Numbered from the stretch's first letter, positions 20,209-33,534 are shown. The stretch is DNA of 64,000 bases from Entoloma clypeatum (GCA_963565915.1 OY751491.1:930001-994000), one strand, 5' to 3'. The notes: generated by a model not told the origin, from the letters alone. Numbers and translations are program-made.

Positions 20209-20518
20209 TGTTGAAGTTCCACCTGGGCGCTAGCCACAGGTGTACTGAGCAACATAGCTACAGTGGAAGTACTCTACGATACCGCTATGGTCACTTACAT
20301 GGTTTGGAGGGGGTAAGGCTAGTGAGAGCGGTTGAGGCTGGTGAGAGCGATGGAGCTGGTTAAGAGTCAAGAGACAACTTTTTGATATTGACAGTTTCCT
20401 GGTCTTATATACCGTACTACTGTTTGTACCAACCAAACAAGTATGTAATGAAGATATGTAAAGGTCACATGATGTAATCTAATCTAATCTAATCTACGTG
20501 ATGGGAAAAGTTTCAACA
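20209..20518 (-). repeat. Copia-A LTR
   Basis: 310 bp, TG...CA ends; contains four tandem TAATC units near 20,476 and a TATA-like TTATATACC near 20,404. Matches 56,783-57,094 and, truncated, 62,244-62,525. Confidence 0.88.
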
Positions 20519-20593
20519 CCCCCCCATATTTAGTATATACTTCTAAATACATCTTACTTTTTCCCACATATATATATAGGTACTCTGTTTCGC

Positions 20594-23500
20594 CTAGTTT
20601 TTTATCAATCTGAAGTACGGGATAAACTTGGAAAAGAGGATTTTTCCCAGATTCTTAGTTAAAAGGTCTGCAGGATTGTTCACTCCTTCAATGAATTCGA
20701 CCGTAATTATCCCTTCGGAGACTTTTTCTCTGACGAAGTGGAATCGCACGTCAATGTGCTTGGATCGCTTCTCAGTTACGGGGTTGGATGCGATAAAGAC
20801 GGAGCCGTTGTTATCTCCGTAGATCGGTACTGATCCGATCTGCATTCCAAGTTCGGCAAGCATGCTTCTCAGCCATGTTGCTGCGCGACTGCAGTCTGAT
20901 AACGCCATATACTCTGCTTCTGTGGAAGAGAGGGCGATGGTCTTTTGCGCCGATGATACCCATGTCACTGCTCCAGACGCCAGTGATATGAAGAAGCCAG
21001 TGGTAGACCTCCTCGTGTTTTCATCTGATGCCCAGTCGGAGTCTGTAAATGCATAGATTCCTTTCCCTGAGTCGCCATCGTACATGATTGTGTAATTTTT
21101 TGTCGCCTTCAGATACCTGCAAATATCCCTAGCTACTTCTAAGTGGCGTTTGGTGGGATTTGCGGAAAACTGTGACATTTTAATCACGGCAAAACAGATG
21201 TCTGGCCTTGTTCCAATCATCAGATATAGAAGTGATCCGATGACGGATTGGTACTTTGATCGAAGTTCTGCATTGGGTTCATCTTCAGACATCATGGGTT
21301 TGTAGCTCGTAGGAAGTGGGGTATGGGTGGCGTTAGATTCGCTCATCCCCATTCGTTCGAGTATTTTCTCAAGGTAAGGTACTTGATTGATGAAGATACG
21401 TTTCCCACGTTGCCTTATTTGGATAGAGAGAAATTCTTTCGGTTCCCCATCAGGCACAAGGTGCCATAGGTCCCTACATTCCCATTCGGTCATGAAGGCC
21501 TTCTTTTTCTCTAGCGTATATTCTTGGTTTGTGCCGAGAAAAGCAGAGTCGTCAACATAGATGACGGCGATTACAATTTCCCCGTTGGTACTTTTGTGAA
21601 TGAACACTCCCGCATCGGAGTGAAGCCGGACAAAGCCGAGCTTTTTCATGGAGGAATCAAGTTCCCTCCACCAGGCTAATGCGGCCTGCTTAAGTCCATA
21701 TAGAGCTTTGAATAGTTGGTACACGAGGTGTTCTTTCCCTTTTACTATGTAGCCCTCAGGTTGTCGCATGTAAATGACTTCACGGAGCGTTCCATAGAGG
21801 AAGGCTGATGAGACGTCCAAAAGTGTCATGAACCACCCTTCAAGGGCTGTCAATGCCAGTATTAATCGGACGGTTTCATATCTCACAACTGGTGAGAAGA
21901 TCTGATCAAAGTCGATCCCTTCTACCTGTGAGAAGCCTTTTGCGACGAGGCGTGCTTTCAGACGCCCATCGGACTTTTCATTGTAAACCCATTTGTTCCT
22001 TAGAGCTTTCCTCCCTTCAGGCAGGGGTACTAGCTCCGTGATCACCCCGCGGCGTTTGAGCATATCTAGCTCTTTATGTTCAGCCGCATACCAGTCTTCT
22101 TTGTTTGGAAGAGGGTATATGTCTTTATGGGACATGTCGACAATGCCAACTTGGACTGGTATCGCCTCCATCAGGAGGTCATTCATCCATGCCGTTTGAC
22201 CGCCCAATCTCCGTCTTCGATCTAATTTTTCAAGATCAGACGCTGGAGTGTCTTCCCCATAGATGCTTCCTGGCATCTTCCGAACTCGTCGTTCCCTGAT
22301 CGGTCGATCTGGTACTTGCTCGGGTTCCGGAGTGGGTACTCGTGGTTCGTCATCAGGCTCACTGGCAGGCAGTTCGTTGTTAGATTTAGGTTGATCCTGT
22401 TTAATGGGAACTGGGTTATGAGGTGTTTCGTTGTGACTATCGTCGTCATTGCTGCCGGGAATGAGATCCTCAAACTCATCAGCCGGCTCTGAGTCTTCCA
22501 TTTCTGGGTGGCTTTCTGGCAACGGGTCGATGTGGCATCTAGGGTACTTGCTTTCATCAAAGATAGCTTTCCCGCCCATGAAAATTGTGTTGGTCTCAGG
22601 ATCCATGAAGCGGTATCCTTTGATCCCTGGTTTCGATCCGAGATAAATCATCAATCGGGATCTTGATTCCAGGGAGTTCCTATGTTTCTCCTTTGGGATA
22701 TATACATATGCCTGACATCCAAATACTCTGACGCTGGACATGTCGGGGATCTCATTGGTCACCTTGAAGTGAGGGGTTTTCCATTCAAGAAGCTGCATGG
22801 GGGTTCTGTTGTAGAGAAATGCTGCATGTTCAAGGCAGAATTCCCACCATATAGGTGGTAAGCATGCGTCGAAGCGTAATGCCTGAGATTTTTCCCACAG
22901 AGTTCGATTTATCCGTTCTGCTCTACCATTCTGCTGATGCTGATATGGGAGTGTGACGTCGATCAGAATTCCATGATCGGCAAGTACATCCTTGTATTCA
23001 TCAAATTCTCCACCTCCATCAACCCGCCATTTTTTAGGGGTGGCGGCAAATTGATTCTGGATCATCGCAAGGAATTGTTTCAGCGCCGTGATGGCGCCTG
23101 ACTTTTTCCTAAGCAAGACAACCCAGACATGGGATGAAAAATTGTCCAAAAAGGTAAGGAAATATTTGTACTTATGGTATGATGCCGTGGATATCTGCTT
23201 CAAATCCAAATGGATCAAATCGAAGGGTTTGACAGCCCTCGTCATCGAGTTAGGATAAGATTGATTCGGCATTTTCCCTTTTAGACACCCCGTGCAGCTT
23301 TCCTGTGATTTCTCATGTACTAACATTTTGGGTACTCCTTTGGTACTGGTGGGAATCTTATTGAGCGCCTGGTCATTTGGGTGGCCAAGGCGTTTATGCC
23401 AGGTTTCAACAGTGATTTCGCTAGAGATCGCGTGGATTTGGTCATAGCGTATTTCAGTGTCTAACCAATAAATGGTTTGTCCGAGAATGTGAGGCGAGAA

Positions 23501-25206
23501 CTGTATTTTGTTCTGTCCTTTGGAGATGTTGATTTCTCCACGCATTCTGTCTACTTTGTAACTGTGATTAAGGAAGACGCCTAGGGACAATAGGCGCGTG
23601 TCCATGTCTGGAATGTAGAATACAGGTCGGAGAAGGTGGGTTTTTACTTCCCTATTTAGGGTATGCCGTACTGGAACGGCCCCAACTCCGAGAATTTCCA
23701 GTTTCTTTCCCTTTGCAGCTGTTTGGACAAATCGTTTAGCCTTGAGAGGCCTGTAGTACGTGAAGTCTTTAAACTCATGGGTAAAGTGTAACAATGCGCC
23801 AGAATCTAAGATCCACTGAGCGCGTTCTTTCTCTTTGCAGTGTGTGCAGGACGCAAAATGTTTGATATATTTTTTGTACAGATCATCACTAAAGAGATCT
23901 ATACTGTCTGCATTGGTACTAGCTAATATATATTCAAACGTCTGTGGGTGATTATTAGCGTTTCCCATTTGTTTAAGTTTGAGAGAAGAATGTGACGAAC
24001 CGTCAAGTTCGATCAGCCCATCTTCGAATTGTTCCGGCCCCATCCGCTCGCTTTGATGGTCTATGTCCATCATCCTAAGGGTTTGGTCCAGCGGCGGAGT
24101 AACTCAACGCTGCTTGGACGGTCTTTCGTCTTCTTCTGGGATAATCGTATCCAGAATGCGAAGGTTTGACCCTGAGGGGCGAGCACCAATGCCGCGCGTG
24201 AGTTTGCGGACATGGTCGTTCTTCTTCCACACGGATGGTTTTCCAAAAGGAAGCCCAGTGTACTGTGACGGAGGGGGGTTCATGCGTTGCAGGAGCGACT
24301 GCATTTTTTCGGAATTGGGCTGTGCGGTACTTGTCGTTTTCCCACGACCAGTGACGGTGGTGAAGGACGGTGTCGGAAGAGGGGGGAAGTGAATGGCAGG
24401 AGCAACAAACTCAACTGTTTCTTCCACATGGTCGGACGTGTTGTCCGCATTGTTAGCGCTTTTCTTCTGATTGCGCCAGCGTCCCTTTCCCTTGTTCTTC
24501 TCGGAAGCGGTACTTGGATCGGCCGAGTTAGGCTGCTCGTCAGCATCGTTCTGCGAGGTACTCGGCTTTTGCTGCCTTTCCCATTTGGGGTCCTGCCCCT
24601 TTCGCTTTGTCCTGGAAATTTTCCGGGCCTGCTCATTGGACGTACGAGTAGACCTGACCGAATACTTGCGCCTGTATTCAGAGATGATGCTTTCGGCGAC
24701 GGCTTTGTAGGTGAAATTGTCGGCGTCATAGACCTGGAAGAGGGCGGTGGAGAGTGACGACCAGGCGTCGGGAATTGCATTGGCCAGGATCATTGCCTGC
24801 ATCAGATCGGGGACAATAAAGCTCGAATCGGCGAGCCGGGCAAAAAGAGACCCCAGGCATTTAATTTCAGGCACGGGGTCGCGTCCAGACAGCTTGTAGG
24901 TGGCGGCGGCCTTGAAGTCGCCGAAGATGACAGCCGGGGATACCTTGGAGTAGGCATCCTTCAGCGTTTTCCATGCGCCAAGTGCCGAGGTGCTGTCTTT
25001 AATGTGTCGCCTGATCGCCTCAGAGACTTTCAGACGGATCGCTCCAAGGGCTGTGTCGTCGTCCCTAATCCAGGCCTTTTCTTCCTTGCGGAAGCCGGGC
25101 TGGTCAACAGTGGTAACCAGCACAGGAGGAGCAGTGGCGGTGGGACCGGGAGTGGAGACCGTAGTGGTGAAGTCGGCGATCACGGGACGAGTGATGTCGC
25201 CAGAGA
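20594..25206 (-). pseudogene. Copia-A Gag-Pol, broken by one TGA
   Basis: Gag segment 24,107-25,206 and pol segment 20,594-24,103 lie in one frame, separated by an in-frame TGA at 24,104-24,106; Copia-B has CGA there. Pol carries a CCHC-like GAG-pre-integrase region, protease DSGALLHF (Copia-B has DSGASLHF), integrase with a DNFSSHVWV segment where Copia-B has DDFSS, Glu in the QNGRAERIN motif, RT with IYVDDSAF, and RNase H with TDSDWASDE and STEAEY. The integrase Asp replaced by Asn and protease Ser replaced by Leu mark decay. It could be translated only as pieces. Confidence 0.88.
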
Positions 25207-25211
25207 AAACA

Positions 25212-26050
25212 ATGGATACATCCAAGATCATCAAGGATCCTGGGATGTTCAAGGACAGATACACCTTTGACGAGTGGTGGAAGGCCACCAAACTATACAT
25301 CAGGTTCCAAAAGAGCCTCACAGACAATCAGAAGATTCTTGCGGTGCTATCCCGCATGATGGAAGGGTCCGGCAGACACTGGGCCAGTAACAAGTTAGAC
25401 GCTCTTGCTGTTGACAACGAGAACATCACCTGGCTAGGTTTTTCCGATGATCTCGCCACATGATTCTCCATCGCCAACAAGTCGGTCGCTGCCAAAGCCA
25501 GACTTGAAGTCCTGAACAAGAGAAATGTACCGTTGATGAATTCTTGGATGAATTCGAAGAACTCTTGAAGCTGTCAAACCTTGGCGAAGAAACTGGGAAA
25601 TACATCCTAGAAAAGAACGTCAACCGCAGAATCTCTGAACAAGTGGCTAGCAATGGCAAGACGTACACCGATTACGCAAAGGAGATCCGAAACAAGGGAC
25701 GACAGATGGAAGGACACGCACTGGTCATCCGAGGTGGCGGCAACATGCGCACCGGATTGGGTACCACTTATGGTGGTCAGGGCAAAGCCATGGAAATCAA
25801 CAAAGCAGGAGTAGCCCGTTGCTACAACTGTCAACGCTTCGGTCATCTGGCTAAAGACTGTAGGGCTCCAAAGAAGAAAGATGGTCGCAAGTGTTTCAAC
25901 TGTGACCAAGAAGGCCATATCGCGCGCAACTGCCGCAAGCTGAAGAAGAACTCCGGAAGGGTTAGGAAGGTGTCCGAGGAAGATGCCGAGAATGATGAAA
26001 CCACAATCTTAGAAGCCGACGAGAAGGATTTTCCAGAAGGGTCCGATTAA
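25212..26050 (+). pseudogene. gag: Gypsy-B Gag
   Basis: ATG at 25,212 (MDTSKIIKDPGMFKDRYTFD). A gag core is followed by two CCHC knuckles, CYNCQRFGHLAKDC and CFNCDQEGHIARNC, near 25,820-25,935. Breaks: in-frame TGA at 25,461-25,463, and a frame change near 25,525-25,535, after which the frame is open to 26,050. Confidence 0.8.
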
Positions 26051-26064
26051 ACGATGCTAAGTCG

Positions 26065-29000
26065 CGACCCTTATCTATTAAACGGACTTGCTTGCCTTGT
26101 ATGACTGCAGACAATAGAACCTATGTCATCCCTGCCAAGCGAGCCGCTGCATCGACTAAGATTGTGAAGGGAGATAACCCTCCGAAAAGACGAGAAATCA
26201 GGCTGTTAGCTCAGCTCAAAACACGACGAGGACCAAAGGTTATCAGACCCGAGGTTGACAGCGGATGTGAACGCACATGTATCCATCCCAGAATAGTACA
26301 TGAACAGAACCTCCCCACACGAGGAATACCACCCATAGAAATTCTAAATGCGGATGGATCACCAAATTGACAACAGAAAGCGAGCCAACTTGCCGAAGTC
26401 AAACTGGATTTGGGAGCGCATCAGGAAACCATGGAAGCAATTGTACTGGACATTGGGAGAACGGACATGCTCTTGGGACATGACTGGTTGGTACATCACA
26501 ACCCCACAACCAAACGACCCTCATCTGTTGAACGATTTGCTCATCTCTTCGAAAAAGAGAACTTTGATAAGATCCCAAAGGAGAGGGAATGGGACCATGG
26601 TATCGAACTTACACCGGATGCACCAAAGGAACTAGGGGGAAGTACATATCCTATGACGCAAAAGGAACAAGAGGAATTGGACGCATTCATTGACGAGGGT
26701 CTAGCAACAGGAAAGATCCGCCCGTCCAAATCCCCTTATGCCTCCCCTTGCTTCTTCATCAACAAGAAGGATGGCTCCAAACAATTGGTACAAGATTACT
26801 GCATGGTCAATAAATTCATGGTCAAAGACAAGTTGCCACTCCCACAAATATCCGATCTCTTGGACGTACTGAAAGATGCGGTCTACTTCAATAAAATGGA
26901 CATCATGTGGGGCTATAACAACGTCCGGATTAAGGAGGGCGATGAATGGAAAGCTGCCTTCCTCACCAGTCGAGGATTGTTCGAACCATTGGTCATGTTT
27001 TTTGGTCTTTGCAACTCCCTGGGAACGTTCTCTCGAATGATGGCTAGTCTATTCCAGGACCAGATCTGCCGACGTATCTGCGTGATCTACATGGATGACA
27101 TCGTGGTTATCGGTAAAACCAAGGAAGAACTTGCGCAAAACACTGAAGAAATCCTACAGATCCTGTCGGACAATGATTTGTTCCTAAAGGAAAAGAAGTG
27201 TTTATGGGAAGTAACGAAATGTCCTATATTGGGATATGTGGTTGGTGAGGGACGTGTTGAGATGGAAACTGAGAAGGTGGATACAATTCGAAACTGGCGA
27301 GCACCCACGTCAAAAAAGGAAGTTCAGAAGTTCCTTGGATTTGCTAACTTCTATCGACGTTTTATTGAAGGGTACTCAAACATCGCGAAACCTCTCACCG
27401 TGCTCACAGGCGGTACAGCATTTACTTGGGGACCAACAGAGCAGCAAGCTTTCGAAGGTCTCATATGGGCAATTACATCAGCACCAGTCTTGGCATTACC
27501 AAAATCAGAGGGACAGTTCAGGGTTGAAACCGATGCATTGGGCTATGCAATTGGAGCAGTACTCTCTCAGAAGCAAGACGACAAATGGCACCCCATCGCG
27601 TTCTTGTCGCAGACCATGTCCGCGGCCGAACAGAATTACGAGATATACGACAAAGAACTCCTGGCAGTCGTGGAAGCATTGAAAGATTGGAGACACTATC
27701 TGCTTGAAGCCAGAGAACGTTTCGAGATCTTGACCAATCACAAGAACCTGGAATATTTCCGTCGTCCTCAGGACCTAAATCAACGACAGCGATGCTGGAA
27801 AATGAAGTTACAAGACTATGACTTCGAATTACGGCATGTGCCTGGCAAGACCAATGCAAAAGCGGACATCCTGTCACACTTACCCTGGTATGAAGCGGAA
27901 CTCGAACCACAGGACAGTGACCAAATGCTCAAGGGGGACTATTCTTGAAACGGTTGGAATCAGAAGATGTGGTACAAATGGAGATGTTCACGGAGGAACA
28001 ATTCTTTGAAGGGGGTGAAACATCTGATTCCATCAAAATTGGAAACGTCACGACCATCGAAAATCCGTGGATTGCACGCATCAAGGGTAACAAACCGCAT
28101 GGAGACAGAAGTAGTGCAGGGCCTAAAAAAGAATCCTCATTGGTATCAACAGGAGAATGGGATCACCTATGCAGGAGAACGAGTCTATGTCCCGCCAGAT
28201 CCACAATTACGACAAGAATTGATGTTTGAGTCACACGATGCACCAGTGGCTGGACATCCAGGACAGTACCGGACACATGAACTCCTCACTCGCACCTACT
28301 GGTGGCCTACCATACTGCATGATGTGAAGAAGTACGTGAAGGGTTGCGACACTTGTCAATGCAACAAGATTAACCGACAAAAGCGACATGCTCCGCTACA
28401 TCCCCATGCAGCACCAAGTCACCCATGGGAAGACATAGGAATGGACGTCGTGGGACCAATACCAGAATCTGATGGAAAAAACGCAATTCTGGTCATCACG
28501 GATAGACATTCGAAGATGCTTCACCTCATTCCGACAACCGTGGAACTATCAGCTGAAGGATTAGCCAAGATCTATTGGGATCAGATATGGGAGCTTCATG
28601 GGATCCCCAAGAAGATCATCAGCGATAGGGGACCGCAGTTCGCCGCGAAGTTCATGGAGATACTCTGCCGCATGCTAGGGATCAAGAGGAACCTGTCCAC
28701 CGCATAACACCCACAGACTGACGGACAGGCCGAGCAATCGCATCAGGAGACAGAGGCATTCTTTGTCAACCATCTACAGGATGATTGGGCTGAATGGATC
28801 GCAATCGCAGAGTTCCAGTACAATGACAAAGAATATCAGGCGACGAAGCACACCCCATTCTACCTCAACTACGGTTTACATCCATGGAAGGGAGAGCTTG
28901 TGTTAGAAGATACCAATCCGGCTGCCAACGACTTCTTGAAAAAACTCAAACAAGCACGAGAAGAAGCCAATGCTGCGCTGAAACAAGCACAGGATCAGAT

Positions 29001-29481
29001 GAAGAAGACAGTTGACACATGGCGAAGTCCGTCTCGGGACTACCGCATCGGAGACAAGGTGTGGCTGGAAGGGACCAACATCAGGACCGATCGCCCCTCA
29101 AAGAAACTTGATGCACTCCAACATGGACCATTCAAAGTCCTAGAGAAGAAAGGAGCTAGCACGTACCTTCTTGATCTTCCGAAGACTTGGAAGATGATTC
29201 ACCCTGTGTTCAACGAGACCCTGTTGTCACCATATGAAACTCCGAAGTACGCCATCCAGAAAAAGAAACCAGCCCCTGATCTGATCATCGTCGACGGACG
29301 AGAAGAGTACCATGTGTCTACAATCCTAGGCTCTCAAAAGTTCTGCGGAAAGATCCAGTACCTCGTCCAGTGGGAAGGATATGGTCCAGAAGAGAACACA
29401 TGGGAACCTCAAGCTAATGTTCAGAACACTCAAGATTTGATCCGTGATTTCCATTGGCAGAACCCGTCTCGCCCACAATAA
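26065..29481 (+). pseudogene. pol: Gypsy-B Pol with chromodomain
   Basis: Protease (VDSGCERTCI near 26,255), RT (YMDDIVV near 27,090), RNase H, integrase (HHCC CDTCQCNK, then GMDVVGPIP, SDRGPQF) and a chromodomain (YLVQWEGYGPEENTWEP near 29,357). Breaks: TGA at 26,368-26,370, frame change and TGA around 27,930-27,948 with return to frame before about 28,100, and TAA at 28,705-28,707 next to HPQTDGQ. Likely inactivating changes include TNHKNLEYF where TDHKNLEYF is expected in RNase H. The copy is dead. Confidence 0.85.
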
Positions 29482-29649
29482 AAGACAGCTCTCAGAATCC
29501 ATGACAAGTATTGACCTCATCAGTCAACCACACACTGAGTTCCCCGCTCTAGTCCTTTTCCCTGCCCAATATAGCCTCCCCCTTCTTCTTCTATCTCTCA
29601 ACCATCCTCGCCGCATACTCCAGGTTGACGGGATCTACCCAAAAATCTC

Positions 29650-29847
29650 ATGACCGACAGCAACGACCCTGCACAAATTCGGCATGCAGGAATTGCACAA
29701 GCAATGTGGCAAGACTATCAAAGGGTTCTCCAGGAGTGAGCAGAGATCGACAACTATCTTTATGATGACGATGAAGACGACAACGATGAAGAACAAGAAT
29801 ATGGAGACTCAGACGAAGATGACGGGTATGGTGAGGATGACAAATAA
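29650..29847 (+). pseudogene. small acidic ORF downstream of Gypsy-B pol
   Basis: 66 codons from ATG 29,650 with one in-frame TGA at 29,737-29,739. N-terminal half MTDSNDPAQIRHAGIAQAMW, C-terminal half almost pure Asp/Glu. Its position after pol suggests an accessory ORF of this Gypsy lineage. Function unknown. Confidence 0.4.
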
Positions 29848-29994
29848 TGTGAACATGGTGCGGAAGGGAATTTCGACGATACAAATATTGTCCATATGTA
29901 GGAATTGAAAGCTACATATGTTGAAGTACAGAGTGATCAAAAATACAAAGAGAGGAAGAGTTGTCGACGATACAGATATAAACTCAAAGCTGAT

Positions 29995-31323
29995 TTACTC
30001 AAGCATTTTGTCCACATTTATGCCTGCCTGATGAAGCTCATGCAGCACAAACTCCCGCCAATACTCCGGCTCCAAATGTTCATACATCTTTGCCTTCACC
30101 TGATTTTTCTCTTCGCTAAAGAACGACATCGCAGCAACGACAATCGTGCGGGGAAAGCCCCCCTTGTTCTGCTGAAGAATCATGCTGATATGGACAGGTG
30201 CAGGCAGAGGAGTGGGAGGAGGAGCAAAAGCGACGGATGCTGTCTCCTGGAGACGATCAACGGCATAGCAAATATCATTGCCAACCATGTGGGCCAGCAC
30301 AGTCTCACTCATCTTCCCTGGTCCCCTTGACTGATCACTATTCGAGTGAGAACCCATGGATCGGGGCTGGTTGGAAGGTCGTCACATGTAGGGTTGATGA
30401 TGTGCTGCAGGCCCAGCTGAGTGGCCGCACGCGCCACGAGAAGACAGTGGTGGGGTTTGAACAGACGATGTAGATGGAGTAAGTGAGGAGCCTGTTGGCT
30501 GAGAAAGACTAGCAACAGATGGAGGATCTTCATCTTCATCGACATCCATGCCAACATCGCCATCATCGTTATCGATGGCTTTCTGCAGATCATGCACAGC
30601 CACTGCTGTCAATGAGGTGGCAACTGTGCGATCAGATTCAGAGGGCAACGACAATGAGGGAGGGGGCTGAGCACTTGGGCCAGCATGATGGTTGTTGATG
30701 AGAGTAGTGGCCAGTTGAACACTAGCTGTGGGGGCAGAGGAGCCTTCAAAAGTGTGCTCGCCGGAAGCGAATGAAATGTCGCCAAATTCGCAGAAAGCAT
30801 GCCAATATGGCCATTCCTCAGTAACGGCATGTGTTAACATCACCCCAGCCTGCAGAACATGAATAAAAATGACTGATTGATGCTGATTATGACTTACGTG
30901 GCGATTGACTTTGCAGAATTGATCAAATGCCTGCCTCGTAGTGTCGTCCTGCAAAGTGGGGCGCCCAGTCTCCCAGTCAAACGCATTGCTCCCGATCCCA
31001 GAAGAACTTGGCCAGTGGCATAGGGAGCTGTAGTTGCCTCGGAGCTGGATGGTAGTGACAATGACTCAGATACGCTCCAGACGATAAGCAGCACTCACTT
31101 TATTCCAACGTGAACCAACATTTGCGGCGGTCTTCAGGCCTCCAGCCTGCTCAAACTTGCTGTTGAGTTTTTCCGCAACTTGGGTGAATTCGGGCTTCTT
31201 GAAGTTTGCAGAACCAGCATCCGCACTACTCTTGGCGGCAGTCAGGAGCTGAATCATGCGCAGGTCCTGGTCCTTATCACATTGGGTGTTTGGCCCCCAC
31301 TTTGTTTTGGCTGGCTGAGACAT
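29995..31323 (-). CDS. Myb/SANT-like DNA-binding protein, three exons, one in-frame TGA
   Basis: Exons 31,323-31,099, 31,044-30,898 and 30,849-29,995 with GT-AG introns of 54 bp (31,045-31,098) and 48 bp (30,850-30,897), all in phase 0. The N-terminus has a Myb/SANT-like trihelix region (KWGPNTQCDKDQD to AANVGSRWNK), the middle is Ser/Pro-rich with an acidic patch (DVGMDVDEDEDPP), and the C-terminal part ends in a helical segment (YWREFVLHELHQAG). An in-frame TGA at 30,382-30,384 splits exon 3; the frame continues unchanged for another 128 codons. This is the type of protein that partners with Harbinger transposase. Start chosen at the ATG just before the conserved domain; an upstream in-frame ATG at 31,473 would add 50 residues. 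Confidence 0.65.
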
Positions 31324-31672
31324 AGTGAGGTGTAAGGCAAGGCTACAGTACAAAAGAACAGCAAGAGATGTTGTCAGATGAAGGCGCTTGAAAGCCTTCA
31401 GGCCTTGATCCTGATTATCAATAATCATGGTGGGTGAAAATGAGTGGATGCCACAAACTCTGCCATTGATCACTCGGTGCTTTCCGGCGGCCCCGACGGC
31501 ACAGAGTTGTAAAGCGTGAAAATATTTGGTTCAAATGTTGGCTGAACACACTCTAAGGCGAAGGCTATCTACGAAGCCTGGGGGTGACACTCACGACGTG
31601 ACGACTGGGATGAATGCTCATGAACAATGTTTGTGTGAGTCAGCTGGCCTGTGTGCAGTGTTTGGTCTGCTG

Positions 31673-31682
31673 CTTATATAAT
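31673..31682 (-). promoter_or_regulatory. possible TATA box for the Myb/SANT-like gene
   Basis: ATTATATAAG on the minus strand, about 350 bp upstream of the chosen ATG. Confidence 0.3.
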
Positions 31683-31697
31683 GGAGAATGATTGTTT

Positions 31698-31716
31698 ACC
31701 ACCACCACCACCACCA
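31698..31716 (+). repeat. (ACC)n microsatellite
   Basis: About six tandem ACC units. Confidence 0.8.
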
Positions 31717-31719
31717 CGG

Positions 31720-33530
31720 CTCCTGCCACAACAAAATTACCCACATTGGGGTTCTTTCTTTTGTTATAAAACCATCCTCTTGTCGCCTCTGTGGGGCCTT
31801 GCCCACCTCATGGAAGGTGGACGACTTTGGTGCCTCGGCAACATCCTCCATCAAACTGAAACACCCATGCCGTCTGCATCAACAATTTGGCCATCTTCCA
31901 CCGTCATTACACCCACCTTCAAATTTTTCTAACATTCTTCTCCTTCAAAATTTTGCGCCCACAGTGTCCAAAGCTACTGTGTTACCTTTCATGGTCCATG
32001 CATGGCTGGGTGAAACATTCACATCCACTCCCTAGCTGTTGCTTGCGTTAGGCGCTCTGCTTTGCAGGCCCTCTTCAATTCCATCCTCAAAGAATGTGAT
32101 TGGTATTAGGAGTCAGCATGCACCGTCAATGTGGTTTCTTCATTCCAATGGACTTTCATTTTCTTCCTACTTATTCTCCTGGATGTTGCCCATAAGAAAG
32201 GCTTGATCTCTGGGATCTCTTTATTTTATTTACTCCGGATGTCACATAACAAGCTAGATGTCTGGCCTCTTTACTTATGCTACATCCCAACTGGCTGATG
32301 AGGTGGGAATTTCATTTTTATCTGAGTTACTGATGTAACGTAGTCAGTCAATAACATCTTCCATCTTTCCTAAAACCACACAGTGGAACTGGACCAATGC
32401 TATTTGTGACCAGGAGTTTGAAACTTTTTCAGGGATGCTTGAATAGCTCTACATGGACTGCGTTGATTACCCTTGGAGTTTTTTCCCACTGAATGAAGAA
32501 TCCCGACCAAGGCTTTCTGGTGAGGGGGACACTGTAGGCATTGGCTTCTATATTCCATGAGCATATGCAAAATACAAACAAATAAGTGTTTGATTTTGCC
32601 ATTAATCCAGGGAATAAAAGGGAGAATAAATTCACTATATGATCATCATAAGTTTGGTCATGTGTTCTTGTAAGGGTGACCTTATGATCCAACAACTCTG
32701 AAGTGCTCTGAAGCAACTCCGACATTGGACGACTTGCAAGGGAGATCCAAAGATTAAATTGAAGTCAACGACGTACAATACAAGACACACCTTGCAAGGG
32801 AGATCCAAAGAGAAAGTTCTAAGGATTCCCCTGTAGGGCTGGGTAGCTATATAGACGACAAGAATTGGAAATGTAAGTAGGAATGTTGAAATATGAGGAT
32901 GATCAGGAGTAGAGATGGGAACACATGCATGGTTGTCGGAAGTGCATGCATGGTGATATCAATCATGTCCCGACATGCGCTCCAATGTGGAACATGGTCG
33001 GAGGTTGGAGGTGGTGGGGAGAAAGTAGAGTAGAGTAAAGTAAAGTAAATGAATAAGTAGTGAACACACCATTGTTGATAATCCAATGCAGTCTGGAATT
33101 GAGAGGTTCAATGTCGGAGGATTGGAATCATCAGAACTGGGTACAGGTGCAGAGGGTCCCAACTCTGATAGTTCAGAGCTCCGGTCCGACGACCTTCTTG
33201 TTGGATAACACAATCGGCAAAGCGTGCAGCACATCCACTCTTCATTAACCAACAGGTCTTGGCATGGTTATCCGCAAACAGTGGGTGGAAAGTGCAGAGC
33301 ACATTGGAAGGATCAGATGGGTGCGGATCATGTCAGACTTAAGGAGAACATCAGAGAGGTTGGGATCAAAGGGACTGAGAAGCCATCTATTATCAGATGG
33401 GGGGTTTGAATGTTGGAACCTATGATCGGAGATATGTTGGAGTGGTGTCAGAGGAGGTTGGAGGAGTATCGGAGTGATGGGGGAATAATGTGAATTGGAA
33501 AAAAGAGGAAAAAGGAATACCACAGATCTT
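31720..33530. other. no gene recognised
   Basis: No convincing coding sequence. A 21-bp word starting CTTGCAAGGGAGATCC is repeated at 32,733-32,753 and 32,791-32,811. The part around 32,960-33,530 is rich in GGTCGG/GGTTGGAG and resembles loosely the solo LTR at 36 kb; it may be a decayed Gypsy LTR. Confidence 0.3.
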
Positions 33531-33534
33531 CATG

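Larger units (their letters stand above)
20209..25206 (-). mobile_element. Copia-A, 5'-truncated Ty1/Copia element
   Basis: 3' LTR at 20,209-20,518 (310 bp, TGTTGAAG to TTTCAACA), followed by a purine tract (CCCCCC on the + strand). Gag-pol runs to 25,206, where homology to Copia-B stops abruptly and Gypsy-B gag begins in the opposite direction. The 5' LTR and the first about 40 codons are missing. Nearly identical to Copia-B elsewhere, with scattered transitions. Confidence 0.88.
25207..29481 (+). mobile_element. Gypsy-B, decayed chromovirus without LTRs
   Basis: Gag, pol and chromodomain of a Ty3/Gypsy element unlike Gypsy-1. No LTR is found on either side; its left edge abuts Copia-A. Confidence 0.82.
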
